Positions 44,636 through 53,829 of a DNA stretch of 64,000 bases are shown piece after piece. The notes under the pieces are model-generated. The model ran no database searches. It had not been told where the DNA came from and saw only the letters and a program-made list of their open reading frames with translations. The DNA is taken from NCBI RefSeq assembly GCF_001580545.1, contig NZ_LRBG01000009.1, positions 62,001-126,000 on the forward strand, written 5' to 3'. Position 1 is the first letter of the stretch; the number at the start of each line of letters is the position of its first letter. Source of the stretch: Paraburkholderia monticola (GTDB lineage: Bacteria > Pseudomonadota > Gammaproteobacteria > Burkholderiales > Burkholderiaceae). Both the position numbers and the translations under genes were made by a program.

Positions 44636-47278
44636 TCAGCGCGCCTGCACGACGGCGTGGCCCGGCGTCGCGCGCCACGTCCGCAGCAGCAGCGCGTTCG
44701 TGACGACGCTGACGCTCGAAAACGCCATGGCCGCGCCCGCGAGCATCGGATTCAGCAAGCCGAGCGCGGCCAGCGGAATGCCGATCAGGTTGTACACGAA
44801 GGCCCAGAACAGGTTCTGCTGGATCTTGCGCCAGGTCCTGCGCGAGATGTCGATTGCGTCGGCGACGAGCGCCGGGTCGCCGCGCATCAGTGTGATGCCG
44901 GCGGCGTGCATGGCGACGTCGGTGCCGGTCGCCATCGCGATGCCGATGTCGGCGGCGGCGAGCGCGGGCGCGTCGTTGATGCCATCGCCCGCCATCGCGA
45001 CGATGCCGGCGTGGCTCATCTTCAGGTCGCGGATCACGCGGGCCTTGTCGTCGGGCAGCACCTCGGCGTGGAATTCGTCGATGCCGAGCGCCTGCGCGAC
45101 GCTGGCCGCACTGCCGCGGTTGTCGCCGGTCACGAGCACGCTGCGGATGCCCATGCGCGCGAGCCGCGCGACCGCCTCGCGGGCGGTCGGCTTGACCGTG
45201 TCGCCGAACGCGATCAGCGCGAGAGCTTCGCGGTCGTGAGGCGCATGAGGCGCGAGGGTCATCAGCCACGACACGGTGTTGCCGGCCGCTTCGAGTTCCT
45301 GCGCGCGGGTGGCGAGCGCAGGCGGCAGCGCGATGTCGAGCTCGCGCAGCCAGCGGGTGCTACCGAGCGCAAGCTTGCGGCCGCCGACCTCGGCTTCGAC
45401 GCCGCGGCCCGCGACGGCCCGAGCGGCCGTGGCGCTGACCGCGCCATCGTTGCCGTCGGCCGTTTGTCCAGACTGCGCTTCGTAGGCGCGCACCACCGCC
45501 TTCGCCAGCGGATGATCGCTATGCCGCTGCACCGCCGCAGCAAGTGCGAGCGCTTCCTGGTGGCTCACATCGCCGACCGGCTCGAATGCCGTGACCGATG
45601 GCTGGCCCAGCGTCAGCGTGCCGGTTTTGTCGAACGCGACGATCGACACGCGATGCGCGATTTCGAGCGCTTCCGCGTCCTTGATCAGCACGCCGTGGCG
45701 CGCCGCGACGCCGGTGCCGGCCATGATCGCGGCGGGCGTCGCGAGCCCGAGCGCGCACGGGCAGGCGATCACCAGCACGGCGACGGCGTTCAGGATCGCG
45801 GTTTCGCCGCCCGCACCGGCGAGCAGCCAGCCGACGAGCGTGAGCGCGGCAAGCGCCAGAATCGCCGGCACGAAGATTTCGCTGACACGGTCGACGAGCC
45901 GCTGGATCGGCGCCTTCTCGGCCTGGGCGCTTTCGACGAGCCGGATGATGCGCGCGAGCGTCGTCTCCGCGCCGATCGCGGTGGTCGTCACCACGAGCGC
46001 GCCTTCGCCGTTGATCGAGCCGGCCGTGACGGCGTCGCCGGCCTGCTTCGGCACCGGCAGGCTTTCGCCCGTGATCAGCGCTTCGTCGATATGCGTGCGG
46101 CCTTCGAGCACCGCGCCGTCGACCGGCACGCGTTCGCCCGGCAGCACGATCACGAGCGTGCCGACCCGCACTTGCGCTAGCGGCACCTCGCGCTCGCCGG
46201 CGCCGTCGCGGATGCGCGCGCGCTCGGGGCGCAGCGCGTTGAGCGCGCGGATCGCGTCGGTGGTCTGGCGCTTCGCGCGCGCCTCGAGCCATTTGCCGAA
46301 GCGCACCAGCGTAATCACGACGGCCGATGCCTCGAAGTACAGATGCATCACGTCGCCCGGATGCATCGCGAGTTCGTAGACGCTGATGCCGTACGCCGCC
46401 GACGTACCGAGCGCGACCAGCAGGTCCATGTTGCCGGCGCCGGCACGGACCGCGCGGTAGGCGGCGCGATAGAAGCGCGCGCCGAACACGAACTGCACGA
46501 TCGACGCGAGCACGAACTGCGGCCAGGGCGGCAGCATCGCGTGCAGGCCGAACCATTCGCCGAACATCGGCGCGATGAGCGGCAGCGTCAGCAGCGCGGA
46601 AGCGACGACGCTCGCGAGGTCGCGGCGGGTTTGAATCTGCTTGCGGTCGACGGCGGGGATCTGCGGCGTGTCGAGCATGCCGCCGACTTCGCCGGTCGCG
46701 GCGATGGTCGCCGTCGTATCGACCGGGGCGGTAGGGACGGGCGGCGCGCTCAGCGTCGCTTCGTAGCCGGCTTTCCTGACGGCGGCGATCAGTGCTTCGG
46801 CATCGGCTGACGCGGCGTCTTGCGGATGAACGGTGGCGGTTTCGGTCGCCAGGTTGACCGACGCGCGCGCGACGCCAGGCACTTTCGCGAGCGCCTTCTC
46901 GACGCGCAACGCGCAGGCGGCGCAGGTCATGCCGCCGATTTCCAGTTCAGTGGGTTGCAGCGCAGATGCGGGCGCCGCGGCATACGTCGCGGCTGGCTCG
47001 CTGAAATCGGCGTTCGCGAGCGGCGTCGCTTCGTATCCGGCCTTGCGCACGGCATCGGCCAGTTGGCGAGGTTCGAGCGTCGCGTCGCTTTCCACGCGGG
47101 CACGCTCGGTCGCGAGATTCACTGAGGCCCGCGCGACTCCGGGCAGCTTCGCCAGCGCCTTTTCGACGCGGCTCGCGCACGACGCGCAAGTCATCCCGCC
47201 GATCTCGAGTTCGACGACGCGCGTGGCAGAGGAGGCGGCAGCGTCGGCGGGGCGCTGCGGGTTGGCAAGTCCGGTCAT
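44636..47278 (-). CDS. copA: Copper-exporting P1B-type ATPase
   Basis: An 880-residue Cu(I) pump. Two N-terminal heavy-metal domains carry [16 protein letters not shown] (~29) and [16 protein letters not shown] (~117). The transmembrane metal site is the CPC in [15 protein letters not shown] (~506), the phosphorylation site DKTGTLT (~551), and the N-domain HP motif SDHPLAKAV (~589). It is placed in the inner membrane and exports Cu(I). A CueR-type promoter precedes it at 47322. The ATG at 47278 has no clear Shine-Dalgarno; a second Met at 47302 is possible. Confidence 0.95.
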   Translation of the reverse strand: MTGLANPQRPADAAASSATRVVELEIGGMTCASCASRVEKALAKLPGVARASVNLATERARVESDATLEPRQLADAVRKAGYEATPLANADFSEPAATYAAAPASALQPTELEIGGMTCAACALRVEKALAKVPGVARASVNLATETATVHPQDAASADAEALIAAVRKAGYEATLSAPPVPTAPVDTTATIAATGEVGGMLDTPQIPAVDRKQIQTRRDLASVVASALLTLPLIAPMFGEWFGLHAMLPPWPQFVLASIVQFVFGARFYRAAYRAVRAGAGNMDLLVALGTSAAYGISVYELAMHPGDVMHLYFEASAVVITLVRFGKWLEARAKRQTTDAIRALNALRPERARIRDGAGEREVPLAQVRVGTLVIVLPGERVPVDGAVLEGRTHIDEALITGESLPVPKQAGDAVTAGSINGEGALVVTTTAIGAETTLARIIRLVESAQAEKAPIQRLVDRVSEIFVPAILALAALTLVGWLLAGAGGETAILNAVAVLVIACPCALGLATPAAIMAGTGVAARHGVLIKDAEALEIAHRVSIVAFDKTGTLTLGQPSVTAFEPVGDVSHQEALALAAAVQRHSDHPLAKAVVRAYEAQSGQTADGNDGAVSATAARAVAGRGVEAEVGGRKLALGSTRWLRELDIALPPALATRAQELEAAGNTVSWLMTLAPHAPHDREALALIAFGDTVKPTAREAVARLARMGIRSVLVTGDNRGSAASVAQALGIDEFHAEVLPDDKARVIRDLKMSHAGIVAMAGDGINDAPALAAADIGIAMATGTDVAMHAAGITLMRGDPALVADAIDISRRTWRKIQQNLFWAFVYNLIGIPLAALGLLNPMLAGAAMAFSSVSVVTNALLLRTWRATPGHAVVQAR

Positions 47279-47321
47279 GGCAGGCAAGGCTCGTGGCGGC
47301 ATTGGGCCGCGTAGTCAATCC

Positions 47322-47352
47322 AGTATCGACCTTCCCATCACTGGAAGGTCAA
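47322..47352 (-). promoter_or_regulatory. CueR-type copper-responsive promoter of copA
   Basis: On the minus strand: -35 TTGACC, a 19-base spacer and -10 GATACT, with a palindrome ACCTTCC-N7-GGAAGGT inside the spacer. The long spacer and this operator are the hallmark of MerR-family CueR promoters of copA genes. No cueR gene is present in the window. Confidence 0.88.
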
Positions 47353-47373
47353 GGCCGGATTATGCCGCCGCCG

Positions 47374-48021
47374 TCAAAACGCCGGTGGCGCGTCCAGCAT
47401 CGCCTGTCCCACCGCCTGCTGCTGATCGCCGTCGCGCGCGAGCAGGGTTTGCGCCGCGCCGCGCCGGTCTTCCGCCGCCTTGTTCTGCCCGAGCTTCCAT
47501 TTACCGACGAGCCGCGTCACCTCGATTTCGATCCCGACGATCGCGCCGAGCATCTGCGCGATGTAGTCGGCCGGCGCGTCGCCCATCTTCCACGGCACCG
47601 GCTCGCCGGCTTCCATCTTGCGCGTGAGTCGCGCGACGAGGCCGCGCAGGAACGATTCATCGTCGCGGACCACAATCCTGCCATGTGCATGCACGACCAT
47701 ATAGTTGTAGGTCGGCACCTGCTTGTGCGTGTCGTGTTTGCTCGGATACCAGCTCGGCGAAATATAGGCGGCCGGCCCCTGAAAGATCACCAGCGTTTCG
47801 GGATGGGTCGCGGCTTCCTGCCAGACCGGGTTGGCCCGCGCGACGTGCGCACGCAACACCAGACGTGACGAATCCGCCGCGTCCGCCTGCGCCTCGAACG
47901 GCAAATGATTCGCGTCGAGCCCATTGGGGCCGTTCGTAATCAGCGTGCCGAACGACTGCTCGGCGATCAGGCGGTGAAGAACCTCTGGACGGTTCTCTTC
48001 GAAATGGGCGGGCATATACAT
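47374..48021 (-). CDS. FMN-binding negative transcriptional regulator (PAI2 family)
   Basis: A 215-residue protein of the PaiB/FMN-binding split-barrel family. MYMPAHFEENRPEVLHRLIAEQSFGTLIT opens it, and SWYPSKHDTHKQVPTYNYMVVHAHG (~91-115) is the flavin-binding signature; the C-terminal part VGIEIEVTRLVGKWKLGQNK is diagnostic of the family. GGAGCG six bases upstream fixes the start. PaiB in Bacillus represses sporulation and protease genes; the role here is unknown. Confidence 0.9.
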   Translation of the reverse strand: MYMPAHFEENRPEVLHRLIAEQSFGTLITNGPNGLDANHLPFEAQADAADSSRLVLRAHVARANPVWQEAATHPETLVIFQGPAAYISPSWYPSKHDTHKQVPTYNYMVVHAHGRIVVRDDESFLRGLVARLTRKMEAGEPVPWKMGDAPADYIAQMLGAIVGIEIEVTRLVGKWKLGQNKAAEDRRGAAQTLLARDGDQQQAVGQAMLDAPPAF

Positions 48022-48291
48022 TGAAGCGCTCCGGATACGGGACGACGATATAGAGTGGGGGCGAATCGACAGACAGGGAGGCCGTTTGTCACATTGGTGA
48101 ACTGCATGCGCGTTGCCAGGCGCAAATCCCCGCTTTGTGCTTGCCTGGTTAGCAAGGATACGATACAACGCGATGTTGTCGGAATCGCAATCCGCGGACC
48201 AGCTGCGCAGTGTTTTCGGGAGAACCGCGCATGCACCTGGCGCTGCACACCGGCATCTCACATAGGACTGCACGCTCCGCACTCTGAACGA

Positions 48292-49707
48292 ATGATAAAA
48301 AATCGCCGAGAATTGTTTTTGCTTCAACGAACCTGCGCATCGCTCGCGGGTCTCGCACTGCTCGCCGGCTGCGCATCGACCCCCATTGCGACGCAACAAA
48401 GCACCGGCTGGATCAAGGACGAAGTCGCCGACTCCTACGTATTCGGCTATCCGCTCGTGCTGATGAGCGCCACGCGCGACGCGGCGGTTGGCACCGCTCC
48501 GGGCCAGGCGCCTTTCAATACGCTTCGTCACGCGCAGGCGCTGCCGCCGATCGGCGCGATCAACCCGCCGCTGCCGAGCCTCGATACGCTTGACTCGACC
48601 GGCTGGCTCGACCTCGGCGACGAGCCGGTGATCCTGGCGCTACCCGATTCACATGGCCGCTACGTCGATGCACGCGTGCTCGACATGTGGACCAACGTCG
48701 TGTGGTCGACCGGGCCGCAGCTCGGCGCGGGCACGGCCGCCGCAAAGGGCCTGCGCGCGCAAACGTTCGCGTTCGTCGCGCCGGGCTGGAAGGGCGAACT
48801 GCCGAAGGGCGCGAAGCGCGTCGAAGTGCCGACCCGCAACGCGTGGATCAGCGTGCGCATCCAGTCGAACGGCGCGCGCGATCTGAACGCGGTGCGTAAG
48901 CTGCAACATGCGATCCGTCTGGAGCCGCTGAGCGTCTTCGTCGGCGACGCGGAGCCGGCGGCGCTGCCGCCGCGCGGCAACGCGAGCGGCGTCGCGGGCG
49001 GGACGCCGGCGCAGCAGGTCGCCGCGCTCGACGCGAGCGGCTTCTTCAGCCGTCTTGCCGACGCGTTACCCGACAATCCGCCGACACCGGCCGATCCGCA
49101 CGCGCTCAAATTCCTTGCCGATCTCGGCGTCACGCCAGGCGATCCGGTGAAGCTGCCGAAGGCGTCCGATGCGCTTGCGGCCGGTCTCGCCGACGGCCGC
49201 GATCGCGTCGCGACGCCGCCGTCGAATCTGCTGAGCGCGAACGGCTGGAGCTGGTTCGGCGACGCCGTCGGCAACTACGGTCCCGACTATGGGCTGCGCG
49301 CGTATGCGGCGAGCACGCAGCTCGGCATCGGTACGAAGGACGACGAAGTACGCGCGGTCGTCACGCAGGACAGCGACGGCAACACGCTGAACGGCGCGAA
49401 TCGTTACGTGATCCACTTCGCGGCGAATCAGTTGCCGCCGGTGCGCGGGTTCTGGACGATCACCGCGTACACGAAAGACGGCGCGCTGAGCGAGAACGCA
49501 GCGGCGCGGCTCGCGGTCGGCGATCGCAATGGCGCACGCCGCAACCGCGATGGTTCGCTCGACGTGGTGGTGTCGTCGACGCGTAGCCGGACCGGCAACT
49601 GGCTGCCGGCACCGCGAGCGGACATGCAACTGGTGCTGCGCCTGTATGCGCCGAAGCCGCAAGCCACCGACGGCAGCTGGCAGCCACCAGCAGTCGTGCG
49701 GCAGTGA
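48292..49707 (+). CDS. DUF1254/DUF1214-domain lipoprotein
   Basis: A 471-residue exported protein with lipobox LLAGCAS (Cys ~27). The N-terminal DUF1254 domain (YVFGYPLVLMSATRD, ~49-63) and C-terminal DUF1214 domain (NRYVIHFAANQLPPVRGFWTITAY, ~360-385) appear in proteins of unknown biochemical function, some linked to stress or phage resistance. The frame opens earlier at 48055, but only the ATG at 48292 precedes a proper signal peptide. Monocistronic. Confidence 0.85.
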   Translation: MIKNRRELFLLQRTCASLAGLALLAGCASTPIATQQSTGWIKDEVADSYVFGYPLVLMSATRDAAVGTAPGQAPFNTLRHAQALPPIGAINPPLPSLDTLDSTGWLDLGDEPVILALPDSHGRYVDARVLDMWTNVVWSTGPQLGAGTAAAKGLRAQTFAFVAPGWKGELPKGAKRVEVPTRNAWISVRIQSNGARDLNAVRKLQHAIRLEPLSVFVGDAEPAALPPRGNASGVAGGTPAQQVAALDASGFFSRLADALPDNPPTPADPHALKFLADLGVTPGDPVKLPKASDALAAGLADGRDRVATPPSNLLSANGWSWFGDAVGNYGPDYGLRAYAASTQLGIGTKDDEVRAVVTQDSDGNTLNGANRYVIHFAANQLPPVRGFWTITAYTKDGALSENAAARLAVGDRNGARRNRDGSLDVVVSSTRSRTGNWLPAPRADMQLVLRLYAPKPQATDGSWQPPAVVRQ

Positions 49708-49920
49708 GATGAGCGGCGCGTGGGCACACCGCGCGCCGTTCGGCTTCGTTACCTAACGCTGTCGAAAATCGCCAGGTCTGCAAAGCAAATCGGTCGGCAG
49801 CACGAATCGTCAGACGGGTCCTGACATTCCTGTCTAACCATTGATTCACGACTTATACTGCCGCTTGCGGGATCTCTGTTTTTAGCGGCGGGCTTGCCGC
49901 CGCATTCACCCAGATCGAGC

Positions 49921-52900
49921 ATGGCAAGCCTCAATAAAGCATCCTTATCCTCCTCCATGCAGGCCGTGCGCGAAGTCGCGCAGTCGCACCGCACGCGTCG
50001 GATTCTGATCGGCCTGCTGATCTTCCTCGTCGTGTTCGGCCTGCTCGGCTTTTTCGCGGCGCCGCCGCTGATTCGCCATATCGCGAGCCAGCAACTGAGC
50101 AAGCAGCTCGACCGCCCGGCCTCGATCGGCCGCATCGCGCTCAATCCGTACACGCTGCGTTTCGAGGCCGACAACGTGCATATCGGCGAGCGCGGCGGCG
50201 CGGGGGACTTCGTCGATATTTCCCGGCTCATCGTCCAGCCGTCGTGGAGTTCGGTGTTTCGCGGCGCACCGATCGTCAATGAAGTGCAGGTCGATTCGCC
50301 GCGCTTTCATCTCGTGCGCTACGACGCGCAGCACTTCAATTTCAGCGATCTGATCGAGAAATTCGCGAATCAACCGGCAAAACCCAACAGCAAGCCGACG
50401 CAATTCTCCGTGTCCAACATTCGCGTCGAGAACGGCCAGATCACCTTCGACGACCGGCTGCTCGGCACGAGCCACGTGATCGATCAATGGAAGCTCGGCA
50501 TTCCGTTCATCGCGACGCTGCCGTCGAAGACCGACATCTTCGTCGAGCCGCTGCTGCGCGCGCGCATCGACGGCGATAGTCAGATCGCGATCGACGGCAG
50601 GACCAAGCCGTTCGCGGCATCGCGCGAGTCGGAAGTGTCGCTGCGCTTCGACGAGCTCGACGTGCCGAAGCTGGTGTCCTATGTGCCGTCGAAGCTGCCG
50701 GTGATCGTGCAATCGGGCAAGCTGTCGACCGATCTGAAGCTGAACTTCGTGATGTCGGACGACACACCGTCGCTGCGCGTCGCCGGTACCGTGGACCTGA
50801 ACGACGTCGACGTGAAGGATCAGGGCAAGGCGCCATTCTTCGCGGCTCGCGCGGTGCATGTGGCGGCGGCATCGCTCGAGCCGTTGAAGAGCGTCTATCG
50901 CTTCGACGAGATCCGCATCGACGCGCCGAACGCGAGTCTCGCGCGCGACAAGGACGGCGTACTGAGCGTCGAGCATATGTTCGCGTCCGCGCCGGAAAAA
51001 GCGGCGCCAAAGGAAACGGCGGACGCGAAGGGCGACGCCAAAACCGCTGCCGCCGAAAAAGCCACCCCGCCGATCGACCTGGCGATCAAACGTTTCACAC
51101 TCGCCGATGGCACGGTGAACGTGCACGACGAAGCCGCATCGCGTCCGGTCGACGCCGGTTTGCAAAACCTCGCGGTCACGGTGACCGATTTCTCGACGCT
51201 CGCGTCGGCGCCCGCGCACTACACGCTGAGCACGAACCTGACGAACAGCGGCGGCTCGCTCGCCGTCGACGGCACGGTCGGCCTCGCCGCGAAGACGGCG
51301 AGCGCGAAGCTCGATCTGAAGTCGCTGAAGCTGCCGCCGTTGCAGCCATATCTCGACATGGCGACATCCGCGCAGGCGCTTGACGGCGCGCTGTCGGCGA
51401 CGACGAACATCGACGCGAACTGGTCGAAATCGCCGATGGCCCTGACGGTCGCGGACACGCAACTGGACATGCAGACGGTGAAGCTCGCGGCACGCGGCGA
51501 GAAGGCGCCGGTGCTTTCGCTCGCGCAGGGCAACGTCGTCGTCAAGCACGTGGACCTCACGGCGCGCACGGCCGACGTGACGAGCGTGGACGTCACCGGC
51601 CTCGCAGTCGACGCGCAGCGACTGAAAGACGGCAGCATCAATCTGAGCGCGCTCGCGAGTCCCCATCAGCAGGCGACGGAGCGCACCGCGATTCACGCGG
51701 CGAAAGAGGCACAGGCGCAGGGCCCCGCGTGGCATTACACGATCGGCGCATTGACGCTCAAGGACGCCACCGCCGATTTCACCGACAACACGACGCCGCA
51801 GCCGGTCAAACTGAGCTTTGCGCCGCTGCAGCTGAAGGTGCAGCAGATCAGCGACGACCTGGGCCGTCCGCTGCCCGTCGACCTGCAAGCGACGTTGAAC
51901 AAGAAAGGCACGCTCGCCGTGAAGGGCGACGTGACCGCGACGCCGCTGAAGCTGGCCGTCAAGATCAACGCGAACCGGCTCGATGCGGCCGCGTTCGAGC
52001 CGTACTTCGGCAACAAGCTGAACGCGACGCTCGCGAGCGCGCTGCTGAACGCGAGCGGCGATCTCTCGGCATCCCAAGCGAAGTCGCTGAAAGCGAACTA
52101 TCACGGCGACGTCGCGCTCGTCGACGTGCGCATGCTCGACAAGGCGACGTCGGACCCGTTCGCCGGCTGGGGTTCGCTCGCGCTGACGAACCTGAAGGCC
52201 GACTACGACGAGCACGGCACCGTGGTCGACGCGGGCCGCGTCACGTTCTCGAAATTCTATGGGCGCGTGCTGCTCGACGCGCAAGGCAAGCTGAACCTGA
52301 AGGACGTGGTCGCGCACGAGGGCGCTACGACGCAGTCGCTGACCCGCGACAAGAGCGGCTCGCATCCGATTCCGCTGACGCCCGAGGCGGTGTCGGAAGC
52401 CGTCGCGGCCTCGGCGCCGATCGTGGCATCCGCCGCAACGCCGGCCAAGGCCGCCTCCGCACCGGTGGCCACCGCCAAGGCCGCGACGCCGCCGCAAAGC
52501 CTGGTCAAGATGCACTTCGGGCAACTGGTGTTGCAGCAGGGCCGCGTCACCTACACCGACAACTTCATCAAGCCGAACTACACCGCTAACCTCGTCGACA
52601 TTCAGGGCACGATCGGCGCGTTCGGCACGGAATCGACTACGTCCGCACCGGTCGACGTCGCCGCGAAGCTCGCGGCCAACGGTCCGCTGACGATCCGCGG
52701 CACCGTCAATCCGCTGATTGCGAAACCCGCGCTCGATCTGACCGCGAGCGCACACGACATCGAGCTGACCAACCTGACGCCGTACTCGGCGAAATACGCC
52801 GGCTATCCGATCACGAAGGGCAAGCTCAACGTCGATCTGCATTACCAGCTTGCGAACGATCAGCTGAACGCGAACAACCACCTGTTCATCGATCAGCTCA

Positions 52901-53691
52901 CGTTCGGCGATCACATCGACAACGACACCGCGACCAAGCTGCCGGTGCGTTTCGCGATCTCGCTGCTGAAGAACTCGCGTGGCGAGATCGACGTGAACCT
53001 GCCGGTGTCGGGCACGCTGTCGAACCCCGAGTTCAGCATCGGCGGGCTGATCTGGCATGCGGTGCTCAACCTGCTCGAAAAAGCGGTGACCGCGCCGTTC
53101 ACGCTGATCGCGCATGCGTTCGGCGGCAATGGGGAGGACCTCGGTTACGTCGAATTTACGGCGGGCTCGGCGACGCTCAGCGACGCCGACAAGCAGAAGC
53201 TCGACACGATCGTGAAGGCACTCTCCGACAAGCCGTCGATCCGCATGGACCTGATCGGCCGCGTCGATCCGAAGGTCGACGAACCGGCGCTGCGCACGCA
53301 GTACGTCGATCAGATGGTCAAGCGGCAGAAGATCAAGGACGTGGTGGGCAACGGCGAGAGCGTCGATCTGTCGACGGTCACGGTCGATCAGAAGGACTAT
53401 GACAAATATCTGGCCAAGGCCTACAAGTCCACAGACTTCAAGAAACCGCGCAACTTCATTGGTATGACGAAGACGCTGCCCGACGACGACATGAAGGCCG
53501 CGATCGCGGCCAACGCGCTGATCGACGACGCGAGCCTGCGGCAACTGGCGCAGCAGCGCGCGCAGAGCGTGCAACAGTACCTGGAAGGCAAGATCGACAG
53601 CAGCCGCGTGTTTATCGTCGCGCCGAAGATGACTGCCGACGACATCAAGGACAAGGGCGCGACCACACGGGTCGATTTCGGCTTGAAGTGA
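49921..53691 (+). CDS. AsmA/DUF748-family envelope protein
   Basis: A 1256-residue protein with one N-terminal membrane helix (~28-50, LIFLVVFGLLGFFAAPPLI) and a very long repetitive beta-rich periplasmic body typical of the DUF748/AsmA-like family (residues such as NPYTLRFEADNVHIGERGG and PAPHYTLSTNLTNSGGSLAV-like repeats), now thought to bridge inner and outer membrane and carry lipids. The last ~250 residues hold a short predicted transmembrane-like stretch then a soluble tail with LSDADKQKLDTIVKALSDKPSIRMDLI, resembling an OmpA-like segment. It is monocistronic with a moderate-length upstream gap. Confidence 0.87.
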   Translation: MASLNKASLSSSMQAVREVAQSHRTRRILIGLLIFLVVFGLLGFFAAPPLIRHIASQQLSKQLDRPASIGRIALNPYTLRFEADNVHIGERGGAGDFVDISRLIVQPSWSSVFRGAPIVNEVQVDSPRFHLVRYDAQHFNFSDLIEKFANQPAKPNSKPTQFSVSNIRVENGQITFDDRLLGTSHVIDQWKLGIPFIATLPSKTDIFVEPLLRARIDGDSQIAIDGRTKPFAASRESEVSLRFDELDVPKLVSYVPSKLPVIVQSGKLSTDLKLNFVMSDDTPSLRVAGTVDLNDVDVKDQGKAPFFAARAVHVAAASLEPLKSVYRFDEIRIDAPNASLARDKDGVLSVEHMFASAPEKAAPKETADAKGDAKTAAAEKATPPIDLAIKRFTLADGTVNVHDEAASRPVDAGLQNLAVTVTDFSTLASAPAHYTLSTNLTNSGGSLAVDGTVGLAAKTASAKLDLKSLKLPPLQPYLDMATSAQALDGALSATTNIDANWSKSPMALTVADTQLDMQTVKLAARGEKAPVLSLAQGNVVVKHVDLTARTADVTSVDVTGLAVDAQRLKDGSINLSALASPHQQATERTAIHAAKEAQAQGPAWHYTIGALTLKDATADFTDNTTPQPVKLSFAPLQLKVQQISDDLGRPLPVDLQATLNKKGTLAVKGDVTATPLKLAVKINANRLDAAAFEPYFGNKLNATLASALLNASGDLSASQAKSLKANYHGDVALVDVRMLDKATSDPFAGWGSLALTNLKADYDEHGTVVDAGRVTFSKFYGRVLLDAQGKLNLKDVVAHEGATTQSLTRDKSGSHPIPLTPEAVSEAVAASAPIVASAATPAKAASAPVATAKAATPPQSLVKMHFGQLVLQQGRVTYTDNFIKPNYTANLVDIQGTIGAFGTESTTSAPVDVAAKLAANGPLTIRGTVNPLIAKPALDLTASAHDIELTNLTPYSAKYAGYPITKGKLNVDLHYQLANDQLNANNHLFIDQLTFGDHIDNDTATKLPVRFAISLLKNSRGEIDVNLPVSGTLSNPEFSIGGLIWHAVLNLLEKAVTAPFTLIAHAFGGNGEDLGYVEFTAGSATLSDADKQKLDTIVKALSDKPSIRMDLIGRVDPKVDEPALRTQYVDQMVKRQKIKDVVGNGESVDLSTVTVDQKDYDKYLAKAYKSTDFKKPRNFIGMTKTLPDDDMKAAIAANALIDDASLRQLAQQRAQSVQQYLEGKIDSSRVFIVAPKMTADDIKDKGATTRVDFGLK

Positions 53692-53728
53692 TCGGTGCTG
53701 GCGGCCCACGAGCCGCGACATGAGCGCA

Positions 53729-53758
53729 TAAAAAAAAGCCCGACCTGAGGTCGGGCTT
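53729..53758 (-). terminator. Intrinsic terminator of acnA
   Basis: On the minus strand AAGCCCGACC, loop TCA, GGTCGGGCTT form a perfect 10-bp stem followed by at least seven T. It may also catch transcripts from the DUF748 gene. Confidence 0.85.
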
Positions 53759-53829
53759 CAAAGTCGGCTGCGCCCTCCACAGGACGCAGCCCCTGCAAAA
53801 CAGCGAGGCTGTTTGCGTTGCCGCCAGGC

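Noticed and set aside
49945..53721. 1258-codon open frame antisense to the AsmA/DUF748 gene
   Set aside because: Arg/His/Gln-rich composition typical of a shadow of high-GC coding DNA; the sense gene has an N-terminal membrane helix and family features.
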